Below are positions 41,862 to 54,535 of a stretch of 64,000 nucleotides of DNA, in pieces. Every line of letters starts with the position of its first letter. Within the stretch, counting starts at the first letter, position 1. The position numbers were made by a program, and so were the translations under genes. The stretch is from Gossypium raimondii (taxonomy: Eukaryota; Streptophyta; Magnoliopsida; Malvales; Malvaceae). The notes beneath the pieces were generated by a model. The model had not been told where the DNA came from. It made no database searches and saw only the letters and a list, made by a program, of their open reading frames with translations. The stretch spans positions 10,912,001 through 10,976,000 of the forward strand of contig NC_068569.1 of assembly GCF_025698545.1 (NCBI RefSeq). Direction: 5' to 3'.

Positions 41862-44279
41862 TCATCCCTTACAAGCTAATTGCTTGAGTAGGTATTGCAG
41901 AGGTTGCCGCTCTTGCTTTATGCTTTGAACAAACCTTGCTTTGATCCGAGCCTGCTCAATGCTTTGCTTCAAATTCATTGCAAATGAAGGTCTCACGCGG
42001 CTTTCAAAAAATTCTTCCACTTCATCACCTTTCTCATTGCTGCAAAACTGCCATGTCAATATATAAACAGGGTCAGTTTACGATTAAATGTAAATAATTG
42101 TCGCTCTTGGGGTAAGTTTTATATGTAAATAATGTATCATTCATTATTTTTTCGGCTTTTACTTCCTAACCGGTGTTATGATGTCAGGGTTAAAATGTGT
42201 GAGGAGATGAAGTTCCGCCTCTCCTGCCCTGCATTCATTTTCAAATAACATGGGTCAATTGAATGTGAACATCACCGGTGGCTAATTCTTGTAACATCTC
42301 TATGCTACTCATGCCCTTCTAAGCTTTAGCAAGTCCATAAATAATATCTGGATCCCGAACCTTTTAATATGAAAAGAAAAAAGAAATTCTTTGTTTATGC
42401 AATCAGCGTGTTGGTCCAATATCTGCCATGGTCGCTACAAGATTTTCTAAACCCGATTCATTATTGGTAGCCTTTAAGACGTAGCATCATGTTGGTCCAA
42501 TATAAAAAAGTTCAGAGCTTCCACAAGAATGTCTAGATTGGGAGCGGATGTTATCGTACCTACACCACAGCAAAATATAGAACTGGAAATTCACATAAGG
42601 ATTTAATATGAATATGTGAATGGGAGATACTAGTAAAATCTGATTTGGTTTAACTCTTTAAGATAATCAAAATCTCACGTAGAACACGTTCTTTCTCTTG
42701 AACTGCATTAGCTTCTCTATAAACTTTCAAGAGGGACTGAAAACCATTCCTGCTTCTGTTAGCGTTCCCCATAACAGCAATGTAGGCAGCTTGTTGAGGC
42801 AGCCACCGCATTAATTTACATTATCATATATATACTTGCAATGGGTTTGTAGGAAAAAGGAATAACATATTAAAAGTTGCCATTTTTATTCATCCTTTCA
42901 ATGTCAGCTGAAAGGTTAAATCGTGAGTTTTAGCATTAAAAGGAATGCTTGAAAACGGTGCATTGCTTGTTCATGAGTTTTAGCATGGTCAAAAGCAGCC
43001 AAGGCCATAAAACCTCACCCCTCAGCAAAGCATTTAAATGACTCTCCCCAGGTGCTGATTCCCATCCTAATTTTCTAATTTTTTTATAAATAAAAAAAAA
43101 ATTTGAGAGAAAAATATGTCACTATAAAATCACTGTCAGTATTTTATGCAGTCTGGTAAGATTTTTTACTCGGCCGAAAACAGGAGAACGTTGATGAAAA
43201 ATTCTTTCGATGCATTTGTTAATTCTGAGATAGCATCTCTCAAGACCTCCAAAACATTATAGCAAACCTGTCACGTAAATTGACTGAAATGTCAGGTTAC
43301 AAAATAATACTAGGCATTGAAGTGGGTTATCCCTGAAGTGAAAAGATGTGCTCACATCAATAAGTTCCGATGACACGATGTAATCAGTCTCTTTTTTGTA
43401 TACATCCATCAACGAAAGCAATGAAGCTAATGATTGTTCACAGGCAACACAAAGAGCATATCTGTCATCTAGGATGCCTGAAAATGAGAATGATAGTAAC
43501 TGATCAAGGAGGAAAACCAACAATATATGAAAATAGTGGCTTACCTGAGATGGTGATTAATAATATGTTTGAAGAAGACGGTTTATAGGTCTACATTATT
43601 AACTGCACAGTACTTAACAATTTATTTAGCTTAGGGAGGGAGCTAAGCCATTCATGCCTGTATGCAAAGAAAATGTTTCACAGGCTCATATATGATATCA
43701 ACTTTACACGGTACTTACTGTATTTATCTTATGCTGACAAGAAGCCTTTATCTATAGCTTTCCTCATTCGTGCATCGAGTTCGTCTCCATATTTTACCCT
43801 ATAGAAACCACTTTGCTCAACATTAACCTTCAACTACTCATTAAGAGCCCCAGAAAACTCAATACTTAACACTCCTTCACCAGTGCCAAGCACTTGCTCA
43901 AATGTCAAATACCAGCACAAGTATCTCATCCTCGCCATCCAAAGCTACATCACACCGTGTAAACCTCTGCCAAAAAAATAACCCAAAGTGAAAAATCATC
44001 AACCAAATCAAATAATGATCAGATTTTAAGATCAGCTAGCAAGTATGATTTACATGGTTGAGAGAGTTGGTGAAAAGGACTTGGTGAACTACAAGTTCAC
44101 AAGCATTTAGGACAACGAACTTAGTTGGATCCACGATGCTGAGATTAATATGAACTAAACCAGAAAAAGTACAGTCAGATAGATCAAGTTTGAGATAAAG
44201 ATCATAACGTTTCAGGACAGAAAATTTTCGTAGCCTTGGTTGGTCTTTGAACTGTTCTATGTTCTGTTTTTGATCCATT
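41862..44279 (-). pseudogene. M1 aminopeptidase (APM1-like) copy with a large internal deletion
   Basis: Exon 1 (44279 to about 44055, [10 protein letters not shown]) and the start of exon 2 match the intact neighbour at 44950-51299. Then, at 43828-43833, the sequence passes directly from exon 2 (ending near LNEQLK) into the middle of exon 11 ([20 protein letters not shown]). Everything between, including the zinc-binding HEVAH exon, is absent: about 3.1 kb in the neighbour. Pieces of exons 12-19 follow in order with introns kept, down to the C-terminal exon 42059-41862 ([17 protein letters not shown], ending CKG). Exon 2 and later exons also contain in-frame stops. It can make no active peptidase. 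The retained introns rule out retroposition; it is a decayed tandem duplicate. Confidence 0.9.
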
Positions 44280-44949
44280 TCTAAATCCCAACTTTCCTTA
44301 GATGAACTGTGAGAATGAGACGTTACCTTGGAGAAATGAGATACGAATAGCAATGTAATAAGCCCTCTTTATGTTCTTAGTGCTTACACGTTTTAAAGCT
44401 ATTGGATGTTACTTGCACATTTCAAGCTTTATGTGGTGGTCCTTGGGTTATGAAAAAGAAGCGACTAAAATGGTAGAAAGACCAAGTCAGAAAGAGACAT
44501 AAACCGGAATTATAGATTGCCCGCCAGTAGCTGGTGTCTGGTTGGCTTCGCCATGCCACTTTGTTAAATATCAAAACAATTAAACCCTTCTCCCAGGCCC
44601 AATATTTTTGTTATAGCGTGCCTGTCTAAGGCGCTTTAATTAATCCAATCTGATAAAAACAAGCAGAGCATATACCTACAGTAATTTTCCACTGGTTTAG
44701 TTGGTATAGACCCGGTTTGAGAAGAGAATGTTTAAATACTGGGGTATACCCCAATTGGAAATCATTTTCCCCTGAGCACCACAGCAGATTATTAGAAAGC
44801 TTGAAACAAAAGTGTTCTTCTTGGACAATGCTTTCCAGGCATTCCTGCTTTTAATCTTAACCCACAAAACATGATATCAGACAAAATGTCAAGCCTTTAT
44901 GCTTTAGTACATATAAATATATTATACATTGAGATAACAGCTGAAGTTA
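44280..44949. promoter_or_regulatory. duplicated upstream region between the aminopeptidase copies
   Basis: The stretch upstream of the pseudogene resembles the upstream region of the intact copy (51300-51850). Both share GACTAAAA, GGTAGAAA, CCAAGTCAGAAAGAGA and a CGCTTTAATTAATCCA block. The tandem duplication therefore included the promoter. The right end is the 3' UTR of the intact copy. Confidence 0.65.
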
Positions 44950-47900
44950 TCATCCCTTACAAACTAATTGCTTGAGTAGGTCTTGAAGAGGTTGCCGCTC
45001 CTGCTTTATGCTTTCAACCAGCCTTGCTTTGATCCGAACTTGCTCAATGCTTTGCTTCAAATTCATTGCAAATGAAGAAGTCACACGGCTTTCGAAAAAT
45101 TCTTCAACCTCATCAGCTTTCTCATTGCTGCAAAACTGCCATGTGAAGATATGACAGGGTCAGTTTACCCTTATAATTCAAATTTCGGAAAATCATTCAT
45201 CGATCAATTAGTTTTTTGTCAATAAAACATGAAAAGTTTTCAGATATGGTGACCAAGTTTCACGATGTTCTTTTCATACTAATATGATCAAAGACAATCC
45301 CTGAATATGTCTCAGCAGAAGAAACCTTTACGAGGTAATATTCTTAATTAGTTTATCATATCATCCCTAGGCCGTTGCAGCTATGTTGGAACAATGGCAG
45401 CAGCAAAATAAGAGAACAGAGAGAACAGAACATGAAGCAAGGTGCAAGAAAATTTTTACTTGCTCACAAACGTGCAGCAAGGGAGCTTATGGCTGATAGC
45501 TCATTCAGCTCATTCATTCAACTAGAAAAACAACATATTTATAGTCAAATACATCACCAAATACTACCTACTACCACTAATTAGCCTACTAACTTCATAA
45601 ACATTGCTTGTACACATAAACAAGCCACCTAAACTAGTCATTCAACACCTAATGCATCAAGTTGTCATCAACTTGTTCATTTTCAACTAGTTTAATTAGG
45701 ATGAAACTAAAGAGAAACCTTGCTGTTATAGCAAGCATATGTGCTGCAGCATGTCATCAAGCTGCATGCACTTCAACCACAAAATGTAACAGCAGCATGG
45801 TTGGCCAATTTCAACAAGCTATAGGAACAAGCTGGTTGATTGTGTGTTCTTGGCTTTCATTTTCCCTAAAGAACTCATGTCGGGCTATAGGATATGATCA
45901 TTCAAATATATGAAAGAACTTGGAAAAGATTGAACACTCGCATATAGGACACATACGCCTACCCGGTACTCTTCAAGTCTGGTTAAGATAAACAATTGTA
46001 GCTCTTCGGTAAGTTCTATTTGTAAATAATGTGTCATTCATTATTTTCTCAGGTTTTACTTCCTTACCGGTGATATAATGTCACGAATAAAATGTGTGAG
46101 GAGCCCTCCATTATACTTGTTTATGATAAAGTTCCAGTTCTCCTGCATTCATTCAAACGACTTGATCAATTGTAGAAAAGATGATAGCCATTTCTATGAG
46201 ATTCTTAACAGCCATGAACAGCATACCTTCATCCACCACCATGCTATTTCATGCCCTTCTAAGCTTATTCCAGGAAGTCCATAAACGATATCTTGATCTC
46301 GAACCTTTTAGGAAAAGAAAAACGTTAAAACTATTATCTGTCAAAAAGCTCCAACAAAACTCCAGGTTATGCTCAGTTTGTTCATGCAAACACCCTTAAG
46401 AGTGGCACCTACAAGTTCTAGATTCAAATCCCAACATTTTCAATCCTTTTTGTTGCCATCTAATAAAGAAAGAAACTAAACCAAATTCATTAATACCTCT
46501 TTAGATATAAAAAAGTTCAGAACTTCCACAAGAATATCTGGACTGGGAGTGGATGCCATCGTACCTACATTGAAGTAAAATATAGAACAGGAAATTCACA
46601 TAAGAATTAATGTGAATAAGGGAATGAGAAACACTGATAAAGTCTGAATCGGTTAACTCTTTAAGATAATCAAAATCTCACGTAAAACATGTTCTTTCTC
46701 TTGAACAGCATCAGCTTCTCTATAAACCTTCAAGAGGGACTCAAAACCATCTCTACTTGTGTTAGCGTTCCTCATAACAGCAATGTAGGCAGCCTGTTGA
46801 GGCAGCTATCACATTATTTTACAGTATAGATCGTATATATATATATCGGAAAGGGTTCATAGGAAAAAGGAAATAACATATAAAAGTTTCCATTTTTATG
46901 CACCCTTTTAGTGTCTGGTGAAAGGAGTTCAGTGCTTCTATCATCCAAGAATGATTGAAAGCGATGCATTGCTTGTTCATGAGTTTGAGCATGGTCAAAA
47001 GCAGCCAACGCCATAAAGACCTCACCCCTCATTAGACCAGTTAAATGACTCTCACCAGGTGTGGATTCCCAACCTAATTTTCTAAATTATATACATTATA
47101 TATATGAAAAAATCAACTATAATTTAATATCCAACTTTGAGTTAGTATCTTGTGCAGTCTAGTAAGATTTCTTACTTGGCCGAACATAGAAGGATGTTGA
47201 TGAAAATTTCTTTCAATGCATTTGTTAATTCTGGGATAGCATCTCTCAAGACCTCCAGAACATTATAGCAAACCTGTCATATAAATTGACTCAGTTAAAA
47301 AATATTGCTTCATATGAAGTGGGTTAGATACCTTGGGTGAAAAGATATGCTCACATCGATAAGTTTCGATAAAATGATGTAATCGCTCTCTTTTCTGTAT
47401 ACATCCATTAACAAAAGCAAAGATGATAATGATTGTTCACATGCCACACAAAGAGCATATTTGTCATCGAGGATGCCTGAAAACGTGATTGATATAATTG
47501 ATCATAGTGGTTTGACTGATCAAAACATTTTGCAGAAGGTTTATAGGTCAACATTAGTGCTTATAATATATTTAGCATAGCAAGGGAGCGAAGCCATCCA
47601 TGCCTGTATTAAAGGAATGCTTCACAAAGAGAAATATCTAATATCAATATTACACAGTACTCACCGTATTTATCAGTTACTGACACGAAGCCTTTCTCTA
47701 TAGCTTTCCTGAGTCGTGCATCGAGTTCATCTCCATATTTTACCCTGTAGAAACCACTTTGCCCAATATTAACCTTGATCCATGATGCTTCACCATATTC
47801 ATCTTCATTCTTTTCATCTGAAGTGGGAAATAGTTCAGAGGCATCCAGATTTTCAGATTTTGATTCCAAAAGAAAACTCTTGATTCTGTCGTATGAACCA

Positions 47901-50900
47901 AAGCACAAGGTTATTGGGACAATCCACTGTCCATCACCATGAAAGCCAGACAACAAGAACTGTGACTGCAAATACCGAGCAATTATCAGACATTGACACT
48001 TATGTTAAAAATGTAGAATGTAAAGAAGAGAATGCTAATGTCAGATAACCTGCTCAAATTCCAAAATATGGTCTTTGGATTTCACTGAGATAACTGGATA
48101 TCCCTTCTGCTTTGTCCAGCTGTCCATCATTGAGTTTACTTGAATGCCAGTTACCTCTGAAAGGACACTCCATAAATCTTCTGTCCTCGCGTTGCTCCAA
48201 GCATACCTTCTTATGTAGAAGCTTAAGGATTTCTGTGGTTGGAAAAGATTTACAAGGCCATAGTTTCAGGGTATGAAATGTGAAATTATGGCTTATTAAA
48301 ATACTGCTTTCCAGATTTTCCAATTCAAAACTGTTCATGCCTCATGCATGCATGTTACATATATACTGCTTCAAAATCTGATTCCATAGAACTGAAAAAC
48401 ATATTATATTGTTCTTCACGGGAACCAACATCCTTTCCATAAATGTGAACTGACCTGGAATATTTCATCCCCAATATATTCCTGTAGCATCCTGATGACT
48501 GCAGATCCCTTCTTATAGCCGATAGCATCAAATGCTTCATCAACTTCGTGACCATGCTGAATCTCCATCTGCACAAATTCTAATAAATTTAAGAAGGATA
48601 TTCTTGTGTAAGAAGAACCTATGAACATGAACATTCCTATTGAATTATGAACTAGAAACTTCCATCATATTTATGGATTTAATTTTTTGGAATGTACTGA
48701 GATTGTTTTGAAAATGAATATGGATAACCATTGACATAGAGCTATAACATAAACTAGAGTTTGAATTTTGATGAGCAATCTGTTATATCAGGAAAACTGA
48801 TTATTCCTCACCTCAATTGGATGTGATTTCTCCTGTGCATCCAGACGCAAGCCACCATTAATTTCTTGGAGAAATTGTGTCCATATTTCCCACTCTGGGA
48901 ACATGACATCAGTAGCCATATAACTAATCTGAAAAATATATTGTATGTATTGATATACATGTAACAAATTGATGCTGTATCTAGTAAAATGTCCACCGTA
49001 ATAAACTTCAGGACTTAAATTTACCCATGTTGCAAAACCTTCATTAAGCCACAAATGAGTCCACCATTCCATTGTTACAAGATTGCCAAACCATTGGTGG
49101 GCAACTTCATGTGCTACAACTATTGTAAGCTGACAAGGAAAAGTTACAGTGAAAATTAAGTTGCTAAGGACCAATTGGATTGACCGGGGGGGGGGGTGAT
49201 ATTCTTTTACTGCAGGAGTTACTGCTAGTGGATGAAGATAATTGATTGAAAGTTACCCTTTTTTGGAAAAGAATATGTAACTTACCCGCTGCTTTCTAGC
49301 AGCTGTAGAGCGTGAATCAGTGTAAAGCATCTCATTTTCACGGTATATGATCAAACCATAATTCTCCATACCTCCACCAAAAAATTCAGGGACAGCAACC
49401 ATATCTAGCTTAGGGAGTGGATAAGGCATTGAGAAGTACCTATTAAAGGTAAAATCTCCGTGATAAGTGTTAAAAAGCAGTTCAAAACAATAATGATATT
49501 GAAAATTGAGTTTAACATTCCGGTTGCAGACAATGACCAGACACTAACAGCTAACAAGTAAAAAAATCATTGACAAAAGGATAGCCACCAAGTGGAAGCA
49601 GGTTCCTCATTATATATCCACTGTTAGGTCAGTGTTTGAGGAGATGGTTGAATTGTTCAAAACCACAAAGAATATGAATCTAAGACATTTATAGTGCCTT
49701 TGTGTTTTGGCACTGAGATTGCTGGGTGGAAAAGCTTCACTCTCTTTTAGATATGTGACTTTATCTTACAGACCCTCAGACATTGTCTATGAAAAGTTTA
49801 AAGTTCTTCAAAAGATCATATTTTTAAAGCAATTCCTGGACTGAGGTAGGTGTAGAACCAAAAATTCCAATAAAATAATCCTTCTCTTTTCATTGCATGC
49901 TTATTTGATTACTGAAGTCTATGTATCTTGAAAGGAAAGGAAATGATGACCAGTGGGTGACTTACCTAGTAAATATATCAAGTGACTTAACAGCAACTTC
50001 TAGTGCAAACTTCCCTTCATCGCTCTTACCAACAGGGCAATATACTCCAACCTTAATTCCTTTTTAAGTGTTAAAGTACGTATTAAATCAATTATTAATC
50101 AAGAGTAAAGAAAAAAGGAATCCGGCTGAAATGCATACCATCTGCTGTTGTTTCTTCAATATGATCGAATAAACCAACTGCAATAGCAACCAAATAAGTC
50201 GACATTTTTGGAGACTCCTCAAAGTAAACGGTCTTAACATTCCCATTGATCTTTTCATCATTGATTGGCATATTTGACAAGGCAATCAACTCCGAGGGCA
50301 AATCCAATGTGATCTTAAAAGTTGCCTGTGAAAATAAGATCAGTCATGCTATAGTAGGACACAAATCTCAGTTCTAGGCACTTTACTGACGCAGAAGCAT
50401 AAAATCAATATGTTTGTTGAATCTTGTATCTTAAAAGTTATTTTCAATTGAACCCAAAAAAAGGTACATACAGTCATCATGCTTTCTAGATCTTTCCAAG
50501 TGCATCTATGTCAGTCACTGGTCATAACATGAAATGTAAGTAGTACCAGTTATTATGTAGGTTCAATTTCATCATAGCTATTTATTTCAAGCATAGGTGA
50601 AGTCCTTAGCATACCTTAAGAGCAGGTTCATCCCAGCACGGAAAACACAGCCTTGCTTGCAGGGCTTCAAATTGGGTGACTGCCATATTCTTTCTTACTC
50701 CTTTATCAACATAAGTACTGTAAGGAGCAAAAGACAAAAGTGAACGAGAAATAAATAACTTCCACAGCTACATGAAAGACAAAAAAAAAAATAGTTTCAG
50801 GTCAAAACAGAACATTGGAAGTTAATAAAAGAAACACAGTACCATTTGTAAAGGCCTTTCAACTGCTCATTAAGAGCCCCAGAAAACTCCATACTTAACA

Positions 50901-51299
50901 CTCCTTCACCAGTACCAAGCACTTGCTCAAATCCCAACATAAGTATCTCATCATTGCCATTCAAAACTACATCACACGGTGTAATTCTCTGCCAAAAAAT
51001 AACCCTAAATGAAAAATCATCAATCAAATCAAATAACGATCAGACCTTAAGATTACCAGGCAAGTATGACTTACATGGTTGAGAGAGGTGGTGAAAAAGA
51101 CTTGGTGGACAACAAGTTCACAAGCATTTAGGACTATGAACTTAGTTGTTTCCACGATGCTGAGATTAATATGAACTAAACCAGAAAAAGTACAGGCAGA
51201 GAGATCAAGTTTGAGATAAAGATCATAACGTTTTGGGATAGCAAATTTTGGTAGTCTTGGTTGGCCTTTGAACTGTTCTATGTTTTGTTTTTGATCCAT
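44950..51299 (-). CDS. APM1-like: puromycin-sensitive-type M1 aminopeptidase (APM1-like)
   Basis: Nineteen exons in transcript order: 51299-51075, 50988-50843, 50717-50615, 50325-50139, 50059-49966, 49439-49286, 49129-49025, 48928-48812, 48568-48455, 48232-48050, 47965-47665, 47476-47355, 47273-47176, 47081-46904, 46793-46682, 46564-46497, 46304-46227, 46142-46068, 45135-44950. They join to 881 residues, close to Arabidopsis APM1 (879). M1 hallmarks: exopeptidase motif GGMEN (274-278; GAMEN in most members), zinc site HEVAH (310-314), third ligand E333 in WLNEGFATW, and a C-terminal ERAP-like helical domain. APM1 trims N-terminal residues from peptides and is needed for auxin transport and root growth. 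MDQ...[12 protein letters not shown] is the normal plant start. Splice sites are consensus GT-AG. It appears functional; the Ala-to-Gly change in GAMEN is conservative. Confidence 0.93.
45384..45936 (-). mobile_element. candidate solo LTR inside the last intron of the aminopeptidase gene
   Basis: Intron 18 is about 930 bases here but only about 120 in the neighbouring copy. Flanking intron sequence (CAGTTTAC on one side, AACAATTGTAGCTC on the other) is shared. Within the extra DNA, the segment read on the minus strand starts TGTTCAATC, ends TTCCAACA, and contains a TATAAATA box, which suits an LTR. No target duplication was found and the extra DNA is wider than this segment, so the call is tentative. 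Confidence 0.4.
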
Positions 51300-52013
51300 T
51301 TCTAAATCCCAACTTTCCTCCTTTCTTCCTAATCGAGTTATATGAAATGTGAGAATGACACGATGTGTTGGAGAAATAAAGAGAGAGATATATAGCAATG
51401 TTGTGTGGAAAATTTTTCCCACTTTAGTAGTTAACGTTTTAAAGCTATTGGCTTTTACTTGAAATCTTTATCAGCTCCTTGTTTTTATGCAAAAGGGGTG
51501 ACTAAAAAGGTAGAAAAACCAAGTCAGAAAGAGATATGAACCAGGACCATGAATCGTCACTAGTAGCTGTTGGCCACGGCGTGCTACTTGATTAATATTA
51601 AACCAATTAAACCTTCGGCCTGCCCAATTTTTTATGGAGTCACAATCTACCCACAATCCATTTGCATTTGCCATTAATTGCATTATCATTCATGTCAATG
51701 ATGTCGTTGTCTTAAATCCCAGGCTTAGATGCTTTAATCCATTCAACCACAACAAATAGAACTTATTACTACCGTTTGTTTCCAATGCTTCAGTTAGACA
51801 ATGATGTCATCGTCTTAATATGGCTTAGACGCTTTAATTAATCCATTCAACCACAAAACACCCTGGAGTTCACCCCAAATCGCAGGATGAAATGCGCCAT
51901 CTATAGTGTCACATGGGTGGAGGTCCGCTGCCACAAAATTGTTGAAACAATTTGGTCAAGCAATCTTTCATCATATAAGTCTTTATGGAACATGAAAGTT
52001 GAGCGATTGTTTT
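51300..52013. promoter_or_regulatory. upstream region of the intact aminopeptidase gene
   Basis: Promoter and leader DNA, partly duplicated upstream of the pseudogene at 44280-44700. Two copies of a GGCTTAGACGCTTTAAT-like block occur at about 51723 and 51824. No gene is seen. Confidence 0.55.
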
Positions 52014-54270
52014 TGTTGGAGTTTTTAAGAAAATTTGCTGTAAAAAAACAACAAAGACAAGAACAAAGTAGAAATAAATTTTGATGGAAAGTGTATTTTT
52101 TTTATTGAACTAAAAAATTAATACTTATACATCGAAAAAAATTCAACAACCAATAACTAAAAATAAGCAACTAAAACATTCATAAACAATAAATCTCTAA
52201 AAGTCAACACCAAAACGAAAATACCTAAAAATAACTAAATTATTTTGACTGAAATTGCTTGAGGCAAATCTTCAACACTCCTCCTTGCTTCAATTGCTGC
52301 AAATTCTAAGTATTTCTCTGAGAAATTCAAATTTCTGTTGTGGGATATATGGAGCAGGGAGTTAGTGTTTAATCTCAACTTCTTCACAAAACAGATTGAA
52401 TTGATTAGATGTGTACTCCTCACCATTATCAGACTTTAAAGCTTGAATCTTACGGTCACTTTGAGTTTCAAACCATTGCTTGAATTTTTAAAACAAGCCA
52501 GCAACCTCTGACTTGAATTTGAGGAAATAAATCCAGCACATCCTAATATAGTCATCAATGAAACTATGCAATACTTACTCCCTTTGAGTGACGGGGGTTT
52601 TTAAGGTCCAACTAGGTCTATGTGGATTCATTTCAGTTTTTCAGTAGCTCTCCAAGTTGCTTTTTTCAAAGGAAGTCTTGCTAGCTTACCAAATTGGCAA
52701 CTTTTGCAATATGGTATATTAGCTTCAAGATGAGGTAGCCCCTAAACCAGATCCTAATAGCATGATTGAAATGTCCAAGCCTTTTGTGTCACATTTCTGC
52801 ATTGATCTTAGTTGCAGTATAGGTTTTTTGCTCCCGTTTTAAAGAATACAAAGTAAAGCTTTTTCCCTTCATTTTTTGAATTCATCTTTACCTTCTGCAT
52901 CCTTGATTTGACAATGATTGGTTTCAAAGACAAATTTGATTTATATTAGGTACAAATAACACATCATTGATTAGCTTTGTACCTGAGGGCATCTAATTGC
53001 CACAATGCCTTTGCCTTTAACAGTAAAATAGTCTCCATTACCAATTTGTATTTTGGAAACTATCGAAATATCTAACTCCCTGAAGAGATCACGATCAAAT
53101 GTCATATGGTTTGTGCCACCACTATCAATAAGACACTTTTCACTAGAGTTGCCATTTGCAAAACAAGTTGCTACCAAGAGTTGTTCATCCTCTTCTTGAT
53201 CAGTTATAGGTGCAACGTCTTTTTGTTGAAAGTTGCTTTTACAAATATTTTGATGATATCCCATCTTCTAGAATTTCTCACACTGTTGATTTGGCCTTTT
53301 CCAGCATTTGAATGATAGATTACCTCTCTTTCCACAATGCATGCAAAGAGTAAAAACAAATTTTTTGTCTCCCTGATTTGACTGAACTCTTGCAAGCAGT
53401 GCACCCTCGACAGACCGTCAGACCTCTTCTTTGTTCTTGTGCTTTTAAAGCATTCAGTAATTCTGCCAATTCTAATTTTTGACAGATTTTTAGCATTTTC
53501 CAGAGAGGAAATAGTTGCTTCAAATCCTTTAATCGTAATCTATCAGAATACTCTTTTAACTATCATGGAGTCTTTCATATTCTGAAGTTCAAATTCTCTT
53601 ATTAAGGTGAGAACGTGCATTTCCTTTCCTTTCATCTCCTTCATATTCTTCCTTCTAGAAATTCTAAACTTCAAATGCTGATTTCCTTTTGCCATAATTC
53701 TAACAAAGACTTCTGGTGAGACTGCAGTAAATAATATAGCTCTAGCCTTGGACTTTTTTGTTTTCTTCTCCTTATGATTCTTTTGTTGCACCATGGTTGG
53801 ATTTGCAGGCAAGGAGGAACTTCGTAGTATTCCTCAACAGCTTCCCTAAGATCATTTGTCTCCAATGAACCTCCATCCTTACTACCCAGACATAATAGCC
53901 TTCCCCATTGAAAATAGGTGGAGTAAGAGCAGTGAAAGAGGTTTCTAAATCCATAAAAGAAAAAAAAATCCTCTCAATGATATGTCCCTTTAAGAAGATG
54001 GTTCTGATATCAAATTGTTGAAGCTTTTGAGAAAACTTCCAGGAAAAAGGAAAAACAAAGGCAAGAATAAAGTAAAACTAATTTTTTATGGAAAGTGTAT
54101 TTTTTATTGAACTGGAAAACTAATACTCAGAGAAAAAATTCAACAATCAGTGACTAGAAATAAGGAACTAAAAGTTCATAATCAATAAATCCAAAAAATC
54201 AGCAACAAATTTAAAAAAACTAAAATAGCTAAATTATTTTGAGTGCAGTAGTTGAGACACATGTTCAACA
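52014..54270 (-). mobile_element. internally deleted Ty1-copia retrotransposon (fossil)
   Basis: Two similar LTRs of about 260 bases, 52014-52277 and 54016-54270, both bounded by TGTTG...CAACA. Next to the 5' LTR (54016) is a primer-binding site resembling the initiator-methionine tRNA complement (TGATATCAGAACC), and next to the 3' LTR is a purine-rich tract. The 1.7 kb interior, on the minus strand, shows a copia gag start (PPIFNGEGYYVW), a protease region (CLIDSGGTNHM) and part of an integrase core. Reverse transcriptase and RNase H are missing. The reading frames carry several breaks and the LTRs differ visibly, so it is old and inactive. Confidence 0.9.
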
Positions 54271-54535
54271 TTTTTCACCCACAATTCTTTTTTAATTCAA
54301 ATGCTGCTGAATAATTACAAGAAAAATAGGATAAAGGTGGAGAAATCATTCAAGTATAAGATGATAGAGGGTAGATACGAATCTCGCCATGCGTCACGAA
54401 TTGGATGGTAGGCACAATTCTGACTAGTTTTCCACACTACTTTTCAGTAGTTGAAAATTATCATGCCTAATAGTGAAAAATTGGCAAGCTCTGGCTACCT
54501 TGTAGTGCAAACGAAATCTCCCAAATTCACACTGC

